A DNA stretch of 64,000 bases from Pandoraea commovens (GCF_902459615.1 NZ_CABPSA010000002.1:806001-870000), one strand, 5' to 3'. Shown: positions 17,133 to 26,274, numbered from the stretch's first letter. Program-made: numbers and translations. The notes: a model not told the origin generated them from the letters alone.

Positions 17133-18284
17133 ATGCGAAACCCCGTGCGCACTGCCCTGCTGGGTGCGATGTTGCTGGCGTTGGCCGGCGGCGCTGCCGC
17201 TCAGGTCAAGATTGGTGTGAACATCTCGCTCACCGGCCCGGCGGCCTCCCTCGGCCTGCCCGCGCGCGACACTGTCGCCATGCTGCCGAGGGAAATCGGC
17301 GGACAGAAGGTCGATTGGATCGTGCTGGACGACGCGTCGGACACCACGACCGCCGTTCAGAACACCAAGAAGCTCATCTCCGAAAACCACGTCGACGCCA
17401 TCATCGGCTCGTCGATCACGCCGAACACGCTGGCGATGCTCGATGTGATCGCTGCCGGCACCACGCCGACGATCTCGCTCGCCTCGTCCGCCCGCATCAT
17501 CGAGCCGGTCGACGCCAAGCGTTACTGGATGTTCAAGACCCCGCAGACCGACGCGCAGATGGCCTCTGCGATTGCCGAGCATGCGAGCCGTCACGGCGTG
17601 AAGACGATGGCCTTCATCGGACAGGGCGATGCGCTGGGCGAAGCCTTCTATGAAGAAGTCGCCAAGTTCGCCGGTCTGCACAAGATCAAGATGGTCGCGA
17701 GCGAGCGCTTCGCACGCACGGATGCGAGCGTCACCGGCCAGATCCTGAAGATCACGGCGGCCAACCCGGATGCCGTCGTCGTGGGCGCCGCCGGTACCCC
17801 GGCAGCGATGCCGCCTAAGGCACTCGCCGAGCGCGGCTACAAGGGCCTCGTGTATCACAACCACGGCGTGGGCAATAACGACTTCCTGCGCGTGTGCGGC
17901 AAGGACTGCAACAACACGTACCTGCCGGCCAGCCCGGTGCTCGTGGCATCGCAACTGCCGAACGATCATCCGGCCAAGGCGGTCGCGCTCGACTACATCA
18001 AGAAGTTCGACGCCAAGTACGGCGCGGGCAAGGTGGCGGCCTTCGGTTCGTACGCCTGGGACGCGGGTATCCTGCTTGAGCGCGCGATTCCGATTGCGCT
18101 GAAGACGGCCAAGCCGGGCACGCCGGAATTCCGCAAGGCGCTGCGCGACGCGCTGGAAACGACCAAGGACGTGCACGTCTCGAACGGCATCACCAACATG
18201 AGCCCGACCGATCACCTCGGCCTCGACCAGCGCGCCCGCGTGATGGTCAAGATCGAAAACGGCAAGTGGGTGATCGCCCCGTAA
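17133..18284 (+). CDS. Branched-chain amino acid-type ABC transporter substrate-binding protein
   Basis: A 383-residue periplasmic binding protein of the LivJ/Peripla_BP_6 type, with a signal peptide (about 1-23, ending GGAAA) and a mature protein starting QVKIGVNISLTGPAASLG, the usual first strand and ligand loop. The start is supported by AGGAG at 17122-17126. No membrane or ATPase genes of a Liv system are adjacent, so the partner transporter must lie elsewhere. Ligand unknown: amino acids, aromatic acids or amides are all possible in this family. The paired CGKDC cysteines (about residues 254-258) could form a disulfide. Confidence 0.9.
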   Translation: MRNPVRTALLGAMLLALAGGAAAQVKIGVNISLTGPAASLGLPARDTVAMLPREIGGQKVDWIVLDDASDTTTAVQNTKKLISENHVDAIIGSSITPNTLAMLDVIAAGTTPTISLASSARIIEPVDAKRYWMFKTPQTDAQMASAIAEHASRHGVKTMAFIGQGDALGEAFYEEVAKFAGLHKIKMVASERFARTDASVTGQILKITAANPDAVVVGAAGTPAAMPPKALAERGYKGLVYHNHGVGNNDFLRVCGKDCNNTYLPASPVLVASQLPNDHPAKAVALDYIKKFDAKYGAGKVAAFGSYAWDAGILLERAIPIALKTAKPGTPEFRKALRDALETTKDVHVSNGITNMSPTDHLGLDQRARVMVKIENGKWVIAP

Positions 18285-18389
18285 TCACTGCGACTTCCGA
18301 ATGCGGGACGTCATGTCCGTCCTGCATCATCCTCGCATTTGACCTGTTGACCGTCGGTGGCGCTGGCATGTCCGGTGCCGCTGTTTCCC

Positions 18390-18417
18390 ATCCCCGCCTG
18401 TGCGGGGATATTTTTTT
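18390..18417 (+). terminator. Rho-independent terminator just before the crotonase gene
   Basis: TCCCCGC-CTGT-GCGGGGA is followed by TA and seven T residues. The T run ends directly at the GGAGCGG ribosome binding site of the next gene (18418-18424). An upstream near-perfect hairpin (18301-18327) lies in the same gap. Confidence 0.85.
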
Positions 18418-18430
18418 GGAGCGGTAAGCC

Positions 18431-19252
18431 ATGTCGCAAGACCCGTATCAACACTACCAGTCGCTGCAATTCAAGCGGCATCCGAACGGCGTGCTCGAAC
18501 TCATCATGGGCGCCGGGGCGAACAAGAGCGGTCTGTCGACGGCCGACCATCGCATGCATCAGGAACTGGCCGACGTGTGGCGCGATATCGACCGCGACGC
18601 CGAGACGCGCGCCGTCGTCATTCGCGGTGAGGGCAAGGGCTTTTCCGGCGGCGGCGATCTGTCGCTCGTCGAAGACATGGCCGACGACTTCGCCGTGCGA
18701 GCGCGAGTATGGCGCGAGGCGCGCGATCTCGTCTACAACGTGATCAATTGCAGCAAGCCCATCGTCTCCGCGATGCACGGCCCGGCGGTCGGCGCGGGGC
18801 TGGTGGCGGGCTTGCTCGCCGATATCTCGATTGCCGCGAAGACGGCGCGCATCATTGACGGACACACGCGTCTGGGGGTGGCAGCGGGCGACCATGCCGC
18901 CATCGTCTGGCCGCTTTTGTGCGGCATGGCGAAAGCGAAGTACTACCTGCTGCTGTGCGAGCCGGTGACGGGCGAGGAGGCCGAGCGCATTGGACTCGTG
19001 TCGCTCGCCGTGGACGAGGCGGACCTGCTGCCGAAGGCGTTCGAAGTGGCCGACAAGCTCGCGCGCGGTTCCAGCACGGCGATTCGCTGGACGAAATACG
19101 CACTGAACAACTGGCTACGCAGCGCCGGACCGGCGTTCGACGCGTCGCTGGCGCTCGAATTCATGGGTTTCTCCGGACCGGACGTGCGCGAGGGTCTGGC
19201 GTCGCTGCGGGATCGCCGCGCACCGGACTTCGGTGGCGACGCCCCGTTTTGA
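18431..19252 (+). CDS. Enoyl-CoA hydratase/isomerase (crotonase) family protein, atypical active site
   Basis: A 273-residue crotonase-fold protein with the oxyanion-hole elements [11 protein letters not shown] and HGPAVGAG. Hand alignment with rat mitochondrial enoyl-CoA hydratase places Val where Glu144 should be ([11 protein letters not shown] against GGGCELAMMCD) and His where Glu164 should be (DGHTRLG against QPEILLG). Without both glutamates it is unlikely to be a classical hydratase; decarboxylase, hydrolase or isomerase activity is possible in this superfamily. The gene has its own GGAG site right after a strong terminator, so it probably needs read-through or its own start of transcription. 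Followed by phaM. Confidence 0.88.
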   Translation: MSQDPYQHYQSLQFKRHPNGVLELIMGAGANKSGLSTADHRMHQELADVWRDIDRDAETRAVVIRGEGKGFSGGGDLSLVEDMADDFAVRARVWREARDLVYNVINCSKPIVSAMHGPAVGAGLVAGLLADISIAAKTARIIDGHTRLGVAAGDHAAIVWPLLCGMAKAKYYLLLCEPVTGEEAERIGLVSLAVDEADLLPKAFEVADKLARGSSTAIRWTKYALNNWLRSAGPAFDASLALEFMGFSGPDVREGLASLRDRRAPDFGGDAPF

Positions 19253-19339
19253 CACACCGCTGGCGCAAGCTCGGCGTATGATCGATAGCCATACGCCCTG
19301 TGTGCTTCACCTGCCGTCCGTGCCCGACTGGAGACTGTA

Positions 19340-20317
19340 ATGAGCGATTCGACGAGTGCCATGCCCAACGGCTTCGACATTCTCAAGAAGATGTGGGAGG
19401 CGTTCAGTCCGCCCGCGACATTCACCTCGCCGCTGACGCAGTTGATGCAAAGCGCCGCGCCGTTGCTCGATCCCAACGAAATCGAAAATCGCATTGCCGA
19501 GATGCGTGCGGTGGAACAGTGGCTCACACTCAACCTGAACGTGCTGCGCTCGACGATTCAGGCCTTCGAAGTGCAGCGCGCCACGTACGCGACGCTGCGC
19601 GCGTTCGGCACGGGCAGCTTCGGTGCGACGGGCACGACCGACACCGGGGCCGCCGACACCGGTGCATCCCCGTTCGGACAGGCGGACGCTGCCAACCTTT
19701 GGCGTTCGCCGTTTGCCGCCTCCGAACCGGCGCAGGACGTCGAGCCGGAACCGCAGGCGAGTGCGCCCGAACCTGAACCGCAAGCCGAGCCGGGCGCTGC
19801 ACGTGAAGCCGGTGCCGAGAACGAAGCCGCGTCGGCATCGCCTTTTGGGCAGGCGAGCAGCGCCTACGGCGCGCTGGACCCGTCGATGTGGTTCAACGCC
19901 ATGCGCGCGCAGTTCGACCAGATTGCCGCTGCCGCGCAGGCGGCAGGCGTCTCGGCCGCGCAGATGACCGAAGCCGCAGCGGCACAAATGTCCGACGCAG
20001 CGGCCAAGGCAACGAAGGCCTCGGGAGCCACGAAGGCCGCAGCGAAGGCAGCCGACAAGACGGCGGCACCCGCAAAGCGCGCCGCGACGGGAACGAAGGC
20101 AGCACCGAAGACGGCGGCTAAACGCGCACCGGCCAGCAAGAAGACGTCCGCCAAAACGGCGACCAAATCCGCTGCGGCCAAGACGTCGGCCAAGACATCC
20201 GCTAAAACGCCGGGACGCACGTCGTCGGCAAAGGCCGAGGGCGATACCCCGACGCAAGCGTCCGCCAAGGGCCGTGCATCGGGCAGCACAGGGAAACAAT
20301 CCGCCTGGAAGTGGTAG
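19340..20317 (+). CDS. phaM: PhaM-type polyhydroxyalkanoate granule regulatory protein
   Basis: A 325-residue protein. Residues 1-90 match PhaM ([13 protein letters not shown], then [42 protein letters not shown]). In Cupriavidus necator, PhaM binds PHB synthase, activates it and attaches granules to the nucleoid. The middle is an Ala/Pro/Glu-rich low-complexity region holding two copies of ASPFGQA. A short conserved helix follows ([20 protein letters not shown]). The last 100 residues are an Ala/Lys/Thr histone H1-like tail with KTSAKT-type repeats, which should bind DNA. The protein ends in SAWKW. Confidence 0.88.
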   Translation: MSDSTSAMPNGFDILKKMWEAFSPPATFTSPLTQLMQSAAPLLDPNEIENRIAEMRAVEQWLTLNLNVLRSTIQAFEVQRATYATLRAFGTGSFGATGTTDTGAADTGASPFGQADAANLWRSPFAASEPAQDVEPEPQASAPEPEPQAEPGAAREAGAENEAASASPFGQASSAYGALDPSMWFNAMRAQFDQIAAAAQAAGVSAAQMTEAAAAQMSDAAAKATKASGATKAAAKAADKTAAPAKRAATGTKAAPKTAAKRAPASKKTSAKTATKSAAAKTSAKTSAKTPGRTSSAKAEGDTPTQASAKGRASGSTGKQSAWKW

Positions 20318-20396
20318 GGCGCGCGACTTCGGTCGCTTGCCCGGACGGCTGACGGCGAGGGAAAAATAACGACAGCGAAGGCAGAGGAGGCCCCCC

Positions 20397-21683
20397 ATGA
20401 TCTCAGGCGAACGTACCGGTCTCGTCCTGATGGGCGGAGGCGCACGCGCCGCGTATCAGGTCGGCGTGCTCGCGGCGATTGCCGCGATACAACGCGAGGT
20501 CCTGCCGTCGCGACGGGCGATCCCGTTTCCGATTGTCTGCGGGACGTCGGCGGGCGCGATCAATGCCGCTGCACTCGCTTCGCATGCTGACGATTTCCAG
20601 CACGGGGTCATGAAGCTCGATGCCGTCTGGCGTCAGTTTCACGCCGGTCAGGTGTTTCGCGCCGATTCGCTGGGCATGGCGGGCACCGGTGCGCGCTGGC
20701 TCGCCGCCATCTCCCTCGGCTGGGCGTTGCGCCGCTCGCCGCGCTCGCTGTTCGACTGGTCCCCCCTGGCGGATATGCTGCGCCAGGCTATTCGTCTGGA
20801 CCGGTTGCCTGATGTTTTCGCCTCCGGTGCGCTCGAAGCCCTGTCGGTCACTGCGTTGTCGTACTCCTCGGGCAAACACGTCACCTTCTATCAAAGCGCC
20901 GAGCCGATTCAGGCGTGGAAGCGCTCGTTACGGCTCGCGCGCGCTGTGCCACTCACTGTCGAGCACCTGCTGGCATCGAGCGCGATCCCGTTCCTCTTTC
21001 CGGCCATCGAACTCGATCTCGACGGGCAGCCCGAGTATTTCGGCGACGGCTCGATGCGTCAGATCGCGCCGCTCAGTCCGCCGATTCACCTGGGGGCCTC
21101 GCGTGTGCTGATCATCGGAGCGTCGCACGGACAGTACGGACTCGATAGCAGCGGTGAGCGCATCAGCGGTTATCCGAGCCTCGCGCAGATCGGCGGGCAG
21201 GCGCTGGCGAGCGTGTTCATCGACGGGTTGTCGGCGGATCTGGAGCGTCTGCAACACATCAACAATGTGCTGCGATACGTGCCGGAGGCGCAACGGGAGT
21301 CGAGCGGATGGCGTCCTATTGAGACGCTGCTGATTTCGCCGAGCCAGCGTCTCGAGCCGATTGCGGCACGACATCTGAAGCAACTACCGCGCGCAGTGCG
21401 CACGATGCTGGGCGCGATCGGCGCGGATGCCGAGCGTGGTGCCGCGTTTGCGAGTTACTTGCTGTTCGAGTCGTCCTACACGCAGGAGCTGATCGCGCTC
21501 GGCGAAGCGGACGCGTACGCGCAGCGCGACGCGATTGCCGCGTGGCTCGTCGCCGAAGCCGATGGCACCAGCCCGCTCGACGACGTCGAATCCGGTGCGG
21601 TCGGCGGTGCCGCGCCACCGGCCAACTCGCCGCTGTCGATCGATCCCGACACCGTGGCGGATACCGGGAAGCCTGCGGCATGA
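20397..21683 (+). CDS. Patatin-like phospholipase family protein
   Basis: A 428-residue lipid acyl hydrolase of the patatin family. It has the oxyanion loop GGGARAAYQ (13-21), the nucleophile GTSAG with Ser51, and the catalytic Asp217 in DGS. All three elements are intact, so it is likely active on phospholipids or other acyl esters. No signal peptide is visible. The C-terminal 130 residues are family-specific. It lies 79 bases after phaM on the same strand; a link to PHB granule lipids or PHB turnover is possible but only inferred from position. Confidence 0.88.
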   Translation: MISGERTGLVLMGGGARAAYQVGVLAAIAAIQREVLPSRRAIPFPIVCGTSAGAINAAALASHADDFQHGVMKLDAVWRQFHAGQVFRADSLGMAGTGARWLAAISLGWALRRSPRSLFDWSPLADMLRQAIRLDRLPDVFASGALEALSVTALSYSSGKHVTFYQSAEPIQAWKRSLRLARAVPLTVEHLLASSAIPFLFPAIELDLDGQPEYFGDGSMRQIAPLSPPIHLGASRVLIIGASHGQYGLDSSGERISGYPSLAQIGGQALASVFIDGLSADLERLQHINNVLRYVPEAQRESSGWRPIETLLISPSQRLEPIAARHLKQLPRAVRTMLGAIGADAERGAAFASYLLFESSYTQELIALGEADAYAQRDAIAAWLVAEADGTSPLDDVESGAVGGAAPPANSPLSIDPDTVADTGKPAA

Positions 21684-21754
21684 GACGGACGGACGCCACG
21701 TCTCCCACGTCTCCAATGTCCCGCTATCATTGCCGTCTTCACTGAGCCGCGCGT

Positions 21755-22621
21755 ATGTCGAAATCGTCCCGTTCCGCTGTCGCATGCCCCGCTGTTAAAT
21801 GTCCATACCCGTCGACGTTCTGGCGCGACCCGGCGTTGCCGTTCATCGAAGCCCGCGAAGTGCTCGACGGGCGGCGCGTGTGCTACGCGTTGCACAGTCA
21901 CGAGACGTTTTCCATCGGCGCGGTGACGGGCGGTCGAAGCACGTATCTGAACGGTCACGCGCGTGAGACGGTAGGGCGCGGCAGCGTCGTCGTGATGAAC
22001 CCCGACGCGGTACACGCCTGCAATCCCATCGGCGACGAGGCATGGGCCTATCGCATGCTATTCGTCGACACCGCGTGGTTGGGCGATCTTCAGCGCGAGC
22101 TGGGGTTTGCGCGCGGGCAGGATTTGCATCTTTTCGACCCGATGTCGTCAACCGACCCCTCGCTGTATGACGGACTGAACCGGCTTTACGATGTTTGCAC
22201 CGACGCGTCGCGTGATCGGCTGGAACGCGAGAGCGTCGTGCAGCAGTTCTTCATCGATGTGCACGAGCGGTTGAATCCTGCGCCGAAGCCGATGCGCGAC
22301 GACTCGCACAAACTGCGCGACGCTGCGGATTTCATCCGCGCGCATTGCTGCGAGGCGTTGACGCTGGCGCAGATCAGCGCGGCGGCGGGCTTGTCGGCGT
22401 CGTATCTGACGCGGGCATTCCGTGCGCAGTTCGGCCTCGCGCCGCACGCGTTTCTCATGAACCAGCGCATTCAGTATGCGCGGGCGCGTTTGCGGCGCGG
22501 ACACGCCATCGCCGAAGTCGCGCTCGATGCGGGCTTTGCCGATCAGGCGCATTTCCAGCGGACCTTCAAGCAGTTTCTCGCCGCGACGCCGGGACATTAT
22601 CGCGAGACGCGTGTGGTCTGA
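21755..22621 (+). CDS. AraC family transcriptional regulator
   Basis: A 288-residue regulator with an N-terminal cupin-type AraC ligand-binding domain (about 20-160; HSHETFSIGAVTGG) and a C-terminal pair of helix-turn-helix motifs (about 185-285; LTLAQISAAAGLSASYLTRAFRAQFG, then IAEVALDAGFADQAHFQRTFKQF). It is convergent, 16 bases away, with a LysE-type exporter; AraC/LysE pairing is frequent and regulation of the exporter is plausible though the orientation is not the usual divergent one. Confidence 0.92.
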   Translation: MSKSSRSAVACPAVKCPYPSTFWRDPALPFIEAREVLDGRRVCYALHSHETFSIGAVTGGRSTYLNGHARETVGRGSVVVMNPDAVHACNPIGDEAWAYRMLFVDTAWLGDLQRELGFARGQDLHLFDPMSSTDPSLYDGLNRLYDVCTDASRDRLERESVVQQFFIDVHERLNPAPKPMRDDSHKLRDAADFIRAHCCEALTLAQISAAAGLSASYLTRAFRAQFGLAPHAFLMNQRIQYARARLRRGHAIAEVALDAGFADQAHFQRTFKQFLAATPGHYRETRVV

Positions 22622-22637
22622 GCGTCATGCCACCGCA

Positions 22638-23225
22638 TCATCCCGCCGCGACCAGATACACCGCACTTCCCGCCAGCAGCGCGGCCATCACGCGATTGAG
22701 CCGTCGCACCCGTTTCGGATCGCGCATGCGATGGCGCAGCATCGCGCCCGCCGCCGCCCAACACCCGACCGACAACCAGCACACGACGAAGTAGATCGCG
22801 GCGAATTGCCAGATACGTGTGGGGTCGCCGCCCGTGTAAGCGCCCATGCCCGCGAGCGCGGCAAGCCACGCCTTCGGATTGAGCCACTGCATGACGGCAC
22901 CGTGCGACACGGTCGGGCCGCGTTGCGTGCTTGCGTCGCCGAGTTCGCCGTCGTCGACGGCGAGCTTGTACGCCATGTACAGCAGGAAGGCCACGCCGAA
23001 CCATTGGATAGCATGCAGGAGTACCGGCGCGCGTTGCAGCAGTTCGTACACGCCGAAACCCACGGCGACGAGCAGCGCGACGAAGCCGACGGTCGCCCCC
23101 GTCACGTGACGCAGACTCGGCACGAGCCCATAGCGCGCGCCCGAGCCGAGCGCTACGACGTTGACGGGGCCGGGCGTGATGGAGGCCGCCAGCGCGAACG
23201 CGGCCATCGAATAGAAAACGGTCAT
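22638..23225 (-). CDS. LysE family amino acid exporter
   Basis: A 195-residue inner-membrane protein with about six helices and the family signature ASITPGPVNVVALGSGARYG near the N-terminus. LysE/RhtB proteins export amino acids or their analogues. ATG at 23225 is chosen because GAGGA lies just upstream and the first helix starts properly. The neighbouring AraC regulator may control it. Substrate unknown. Confidence 0.9.
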   Translation of the reverse strand: MTVFYSMAAFALAASITPGPVNVVALGSGARYGLVPSLRHVTGATVGFVALLVAVGFGVYELLQRAPVLLHAIQWFGVAFLLYMAYKLAVDDGELGDASTQRGPTVSHGAVMQWLNPKAWLAALAGMGAYTGGDPTRIWQFAAIYFVVCWLSVGCWAAAGAMLRHRMRDPKRVRRLNRVMAALLAGSAVYLVAAG

Positions 23226-23354
23226 CGGAATCCTCATTGCGAACGAGTTCACAACATCACGTCCGCCACGTGGCGGCGTGTGTGAGGTTCCGACTGTAGG
23301 CGGGGGCTTGCGCGGTGTATTGAAGAAAACTGCTCTATGCCGGGCGGTGGCGGC

Positions 23355-23792
23355 TCAAAGAAACATGCGCTCACGCAGCCAACGTATCAAACGTCCCACA
23401 AAAGGGAGTTTCAGATAGACGTCTTCAGTCGCATCCCAATAGTCGCGCTGATAGGCGACGCGACCGTCGACCGCGAGCCGAAGATGCGACGCGCCATGGA
23501 TGACCTGTTCGTCGTCGAGCCAGCGTTTGGCGTGAAAGTGGAGGTTCCAGACGAGTAACGCCTGATTGTGCTGGAGCAGTTGCGCCGTGATTTCGAAGCG
23601 CGGCACGTCGAGGCGCTCGAACAGATGCGTGAGGAGCGACGCGACTTCGGCGGCGCTGCGTACTTCGTGCAGCGGTGTCTTGACGTAGACGTTGGGGGTG
23701 TAGAACTCCCCCAGATTCCCGAGGCTCTGGCGGGTCAACGTCTCGAAGTAGTGGGTCAGGCGCGTGAGCGCGGCAGCGTGATCGATGTCCAT
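23355..23792 (-). CDS. Nuclear transport factor 2 (SnoaL-like) family protein
   Basis: A roughly 145-residue single-domain protein with the pattern of NTF2-like cone folds: an N-terminal helix with FETLTRQSLGNLGEFYTPNVYVKTPLHEV, then strands WNLHFHAKRW and HGASHLRLAVDGRVAYQRDYWDATEDVY. Many such proteins are small enzymes or binding domains of unknown substrate. The start may be ATG at 23792 or GTG at 23798; GGAAA upstream fits the GTG slightly better. It lies about 20 bases downstream of the chalcone-isomerase-like gene and is probably in one operon with it. Confidence 0.8.
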   Translation of the reverse strand: MDIDHAAALTRLTHYFETLTRQSLGNLGEFYTPNVYVKTPLHEVRSAAEVASLLTHLFERLDVPRFEITAQLLQHNQALLVWNLHFHAKRWLDDEQVIHGASHLRLAVDGRVAYQRDYWDATEDVYLKLPFVGRLIRWLRERMFL

Positions 23793-23816
23793 AGGCACGC
23801 GTTTCCGGGCGCGGGC

Positions 23817-24413
23817 TCAGCGGGCGTCGCTGATCAGTTCCGCGCGAAGGTCGGGCGCGCTGGTGCGCGGGTCCAGCCAGATGGCGAAGAAGGCGCGTCC
23901 GAAGGCGTCGCCTGCGATCTGACCGATGAGCTTGCCGTCCGAGAAGAAACGTGTGCCATCACCCGGGCGGAAGACGCCGGTGAGATGCTGCCCTGCCGAG
24001 ACGTCGGGCAAGATGCGCGCAAGTTCTTCGGCCCAGTGCTGGCGCTCGGCGTCGGTTCCCACTTGCAGCTTGCTCATCTCGATGAGGCTGCGTTGTACGA
24101 GCGTGTGGGACTTGAAACTTCGCGCGTAGCGCACGTCGAGCACGAGCGGATGCGTACTCCAGTTGGCGCTGAGGGGATTCGCTCCGGAGAAGAGGGCGGC
24201 GTCGTATAGATGGAATCCCATTCGCGAGAACGATCCCTGCCCGACGAGATGTGCAGACGGGATTTCCTGCGAGGCGAGTTGCCCGGCGTCGAACGCCAGA
24301 GCGCCAGGCGCTGCCGCCACTGCCATCAAAAAGCAGGCGGTGCGCAACCAGGCGGCAAAGTGGGGACGATGAACTGCGTGCGCCCGGTTTGCCCGATGTG
24401 CTTGAAGTGCCAT
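23817..24413 (-). CDS. Chalcone isomerase-like exported protein
   Basis: A 198-residue protein with an Arg/His-rich N-terminus, a signal peptide (hydrophobic core ACFLMAVAAAPGALA) and a mature domain resembling bacterial chalcone isomerase-like proteins (LVGQGSFSRMGFHLYDAALFSG; FSDGKLIGQIAGDAFGRAFFAIWLDPRT). Bacterial members are mostly periplasmic and have no proven enzymatic activity. It heads a two-gene set with the NTF2-like gene. The first 15-20 residues may not be translated if a later start is used. Confidence 0.8.
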   Translation of the reverse strand: MALQAHRANRAHAVHRPHFAAWLRTACFLMAVAAAPGALAFDAGQLASQEIPSAHLVGQGSFSRMGFHLYDAALFSGANPLSANWSTHPLVLDVRYARSFKSHTLVQRSLIEMSKLQVGTDAERQHWAEELARILPDVSAGQHLTGVFRPGDGTRFFSDGKLIGQIAGDAFGRAFFAIWLDPRTSAPDLRAELISDAR

Positions 24414-25116
24414 GCTCGGCTCCCTATCGGTGAAGGGATCAAGGATTAAGTCGAGTCGGTAGGCCCATTGGCGGCGCCCGGTTCGTTCAGCCGGTGCGTC
24501 TGCCCGTCATACGTGTTGCGTAATTGCGACTGAGAACTATCCTCAAAGTGACGCGTGGCGAGCGGTGGTTGCCGGGGCGGCCTGAGGTGGTGTCGTCGCG
24601 AATTCGGAACGATTGTTTTCAGCGTAGACCATGAGCGCGGCCTGCGCAGGCCCGTGGCACAAGGACATACCCTGACGCCTCACCTGAAATCACCCTTTGG
24701 ACGGCCGGGGCAGGGTAAGCATCGACTGCGTGCAACCGTCTATCAGGAGGTGCGCTGGGAATTCTCTCGTTCCCTCAGCTTAGGAGGTTTGCGTGACAAT
24801 TTGACAAGCGTCAAAATTACGACGCATTACCGTCACGCGAGTGTCAGACGTCACGGTAATGAAGGGGAATTATGTTATGATTCAAGAGTTTGCCCATATT
24901 TTAGTAGGGTCGCTCTAAGCCATTTTGCCAGGATGCGGCCAGAGAACAGGCGTGAAATCGCCGTCCTTCTGCGACGGCAGGGTTCAAGACGTGGAACCGG
25001 ACGGCGGGGGCCGACCGAGACCCGCTCACCGTTTTGTCTGTCGAAATTCGGCGTAAACTTTCACAATACTATCTTGAGTCCTGGTGTAAGGTCTCGCGAC
25101 CTTGGGGGTAATTGAA
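24414..25116. other. 703-base gene-free region with inverted repeats
   Basis: No recognised gene fits here. It contains TTTGAC / GTCAAA (24800-24805 / 24810-24815), which overlaps a perfect TTGACA at 24801; CATTACCGT / ACGGTAATG (24825-24833 / 24853-24861); two Shine-Dalgarno-like AGGAGG motifs (24745, 24782) not followed by a convincing gene; and a TACTAT -10-like element (25067-25072) 44 bases before the diiron-protein start. The 24800-24890 stretch is markedly more AT-rich than its surroundings. An open frame across the region shows no recognisable protein sequence. Confidence 0.6.
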
Positions 25117-25995
25117 ATGACCGAAATGCTGTATCCCGAACTGTACAAGTCGCTGGAGGCAGTGCGTTGGAACATGGAGAAGGACATTCCGTGGGACAAA
25201 TTCGACGCCAGCCAACTCACCGACGATCAGGCGCGCACCATCAAGATGAATGCCATCACGGAATGGGCCGCACTGCCGGCTACCGAGATGTTCCTGCGCG
25301 ACAACCGTGACGACAGCGATTTCTCCGCCTTCATGAGCGTGTGGTTCTTCGAAGAGCAGAAGCATTCGCTGGTGCTCATGGAGTACCTGCGCCGCTTCCG
25401 CCCGGAACTCGTGCCGACCGAAGCTGAACTGCACGCTGTGCGTTTCCCGTTCGACCCGGCACCGCCGCTCGAGACGCTGATGCTGCACTTCTGCGGCGAA
25501 ATCCGCCTGAACCACTGGTATCGCCGTGCTGCCGAATGGCACACCGAGCCGGTCATCAAGCACATCTACGAAGTCATTTCGCGCGACGAAGCGCGTCATG
25601 GCGGCGCTTACCTGCGCTACATGAAGAAGGCCATGACGACCTTCGGCGACAACGCACGTGCTGCGTTCGCGAAGATCGGCGTGTTGATGGCTGCGGCGCG
25701 TCGCACGGAAAAGCCGCTGCACCCGACCAATCTGCACGTGAACAAGGAACTGTTCCCGAACGATACGGTGCAGTCGCGTCTGCCGGAGCCGGAGTGGCTC
25801 GAACACTGGCTCGACGAGCAAATCAAGTTCGACGACAGCTGGGAAAAGAAGGTTGTCGAGCGCATTCTGCACAACATGTCGCTGCTGTTCGAGCGCACGT
25901 TCGCGACGGCGCAAGACCTGAACCGTTACCGCAAGGAAATCACCGTCCGCCTCGCGGCCGTGACCGCACCGGCACCGGTCGCGGCGTCTGCATAA
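25117..25995 (+). CDS. Ferritin-like diiron protein, acyl-ACP desaturase/RNR-R2-like
   Basis: A 292-residue all-helical protein. Its carboxylate and histidine pattern fits a diiron four-helix bundle: Glu49, then Glu80-x-x-His83 (FEEQKH), Glu128, and Glu158-x-x-His161 (DEARH). This spacing resembles soluble acyl-ACP desaturases more than ferritins, so an O2-activating oxidase or desaturase role is possible; no electron donor is encoded nearby. There is no signal peptide. ATG at 25117 is preceded by GGGGG at a reasonable distance. A strong terminator follows, so the gene is probably monocistronic. Substrate unknown. Confidence 0.82.
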   Translation: MTEMLYPELYKSLEAVRWNMEKDIPWDKFDASQLTDDQARTIKMNAITEWAALPATEMFLRDNRDDSDFSAFMSVWFFEEQKHSLVLMEYLRRFRPELVPTEAELHAVRFPFDPAPPLETLMLHFCGEIRLNHWYRRAAEWHTEPVIKHIYEVISRDEARHGGAYLRYMKKAMTTFGDNARAAFAKIGVLMAAARRTEKPLHPTNLHVNKELFPNDTVQSRLPEPEWLEHWLDEQIKFDDSWEKKVVERILHNMSLLFERTFATAQDLNRYRKEITVRLAAVTAPAPVAASA

Positions 25996-26037
25996 GCTGC
26001 TTAGCAGACGAACTTCGCTGTATCGGTATCAACAAGA

Positions 26038-26059
26038 AAGGGGCTTCGGCCCCTTTTTT
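26038..26059 (+). terminator. Rho-independent terminator after the diiron protein
   Basis: The hairpin AAGGGGC-TTCG-GCCCCTT is followed by a run of T residues, 43 bases past the stop. Compact UUCG loop. Confidence 0.92.
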
Positions 26060-26274
26060 GTTGCGTTGGCGGTTCGTGGCTCGGCGTATTGCCAGGCTGC
26101 GCCCATCGAACGAACCCCGACCTCGACGCCTGCGCCGTCCCGTATACAGCGACGGTGTTGCTGCGCATGAGGCGGTGTACCAACAAGGCGTTCGACATCA
26201 ACGACGCCGGCCCGGTCGCTCGTGGGACAATAGCGGCCATCTTCGCGAATGCGCGTCCACTTCGAGCGAGCGTC

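Noticed and set aside
19249-19282. TTGACA and TATGAT before phaM as a sigma-70 promoter
   Set aside because: The spacing is 22 bases, too long for normal sigma-70 recognition.
24555-25115. An open frame of about 186 codons in the gene-free region before the diiron protein
   Set aside because: Arg/Ser-rich translation with no recognisable family, no good start and an end that touches the next gene's leader. I treat it as non-coding.
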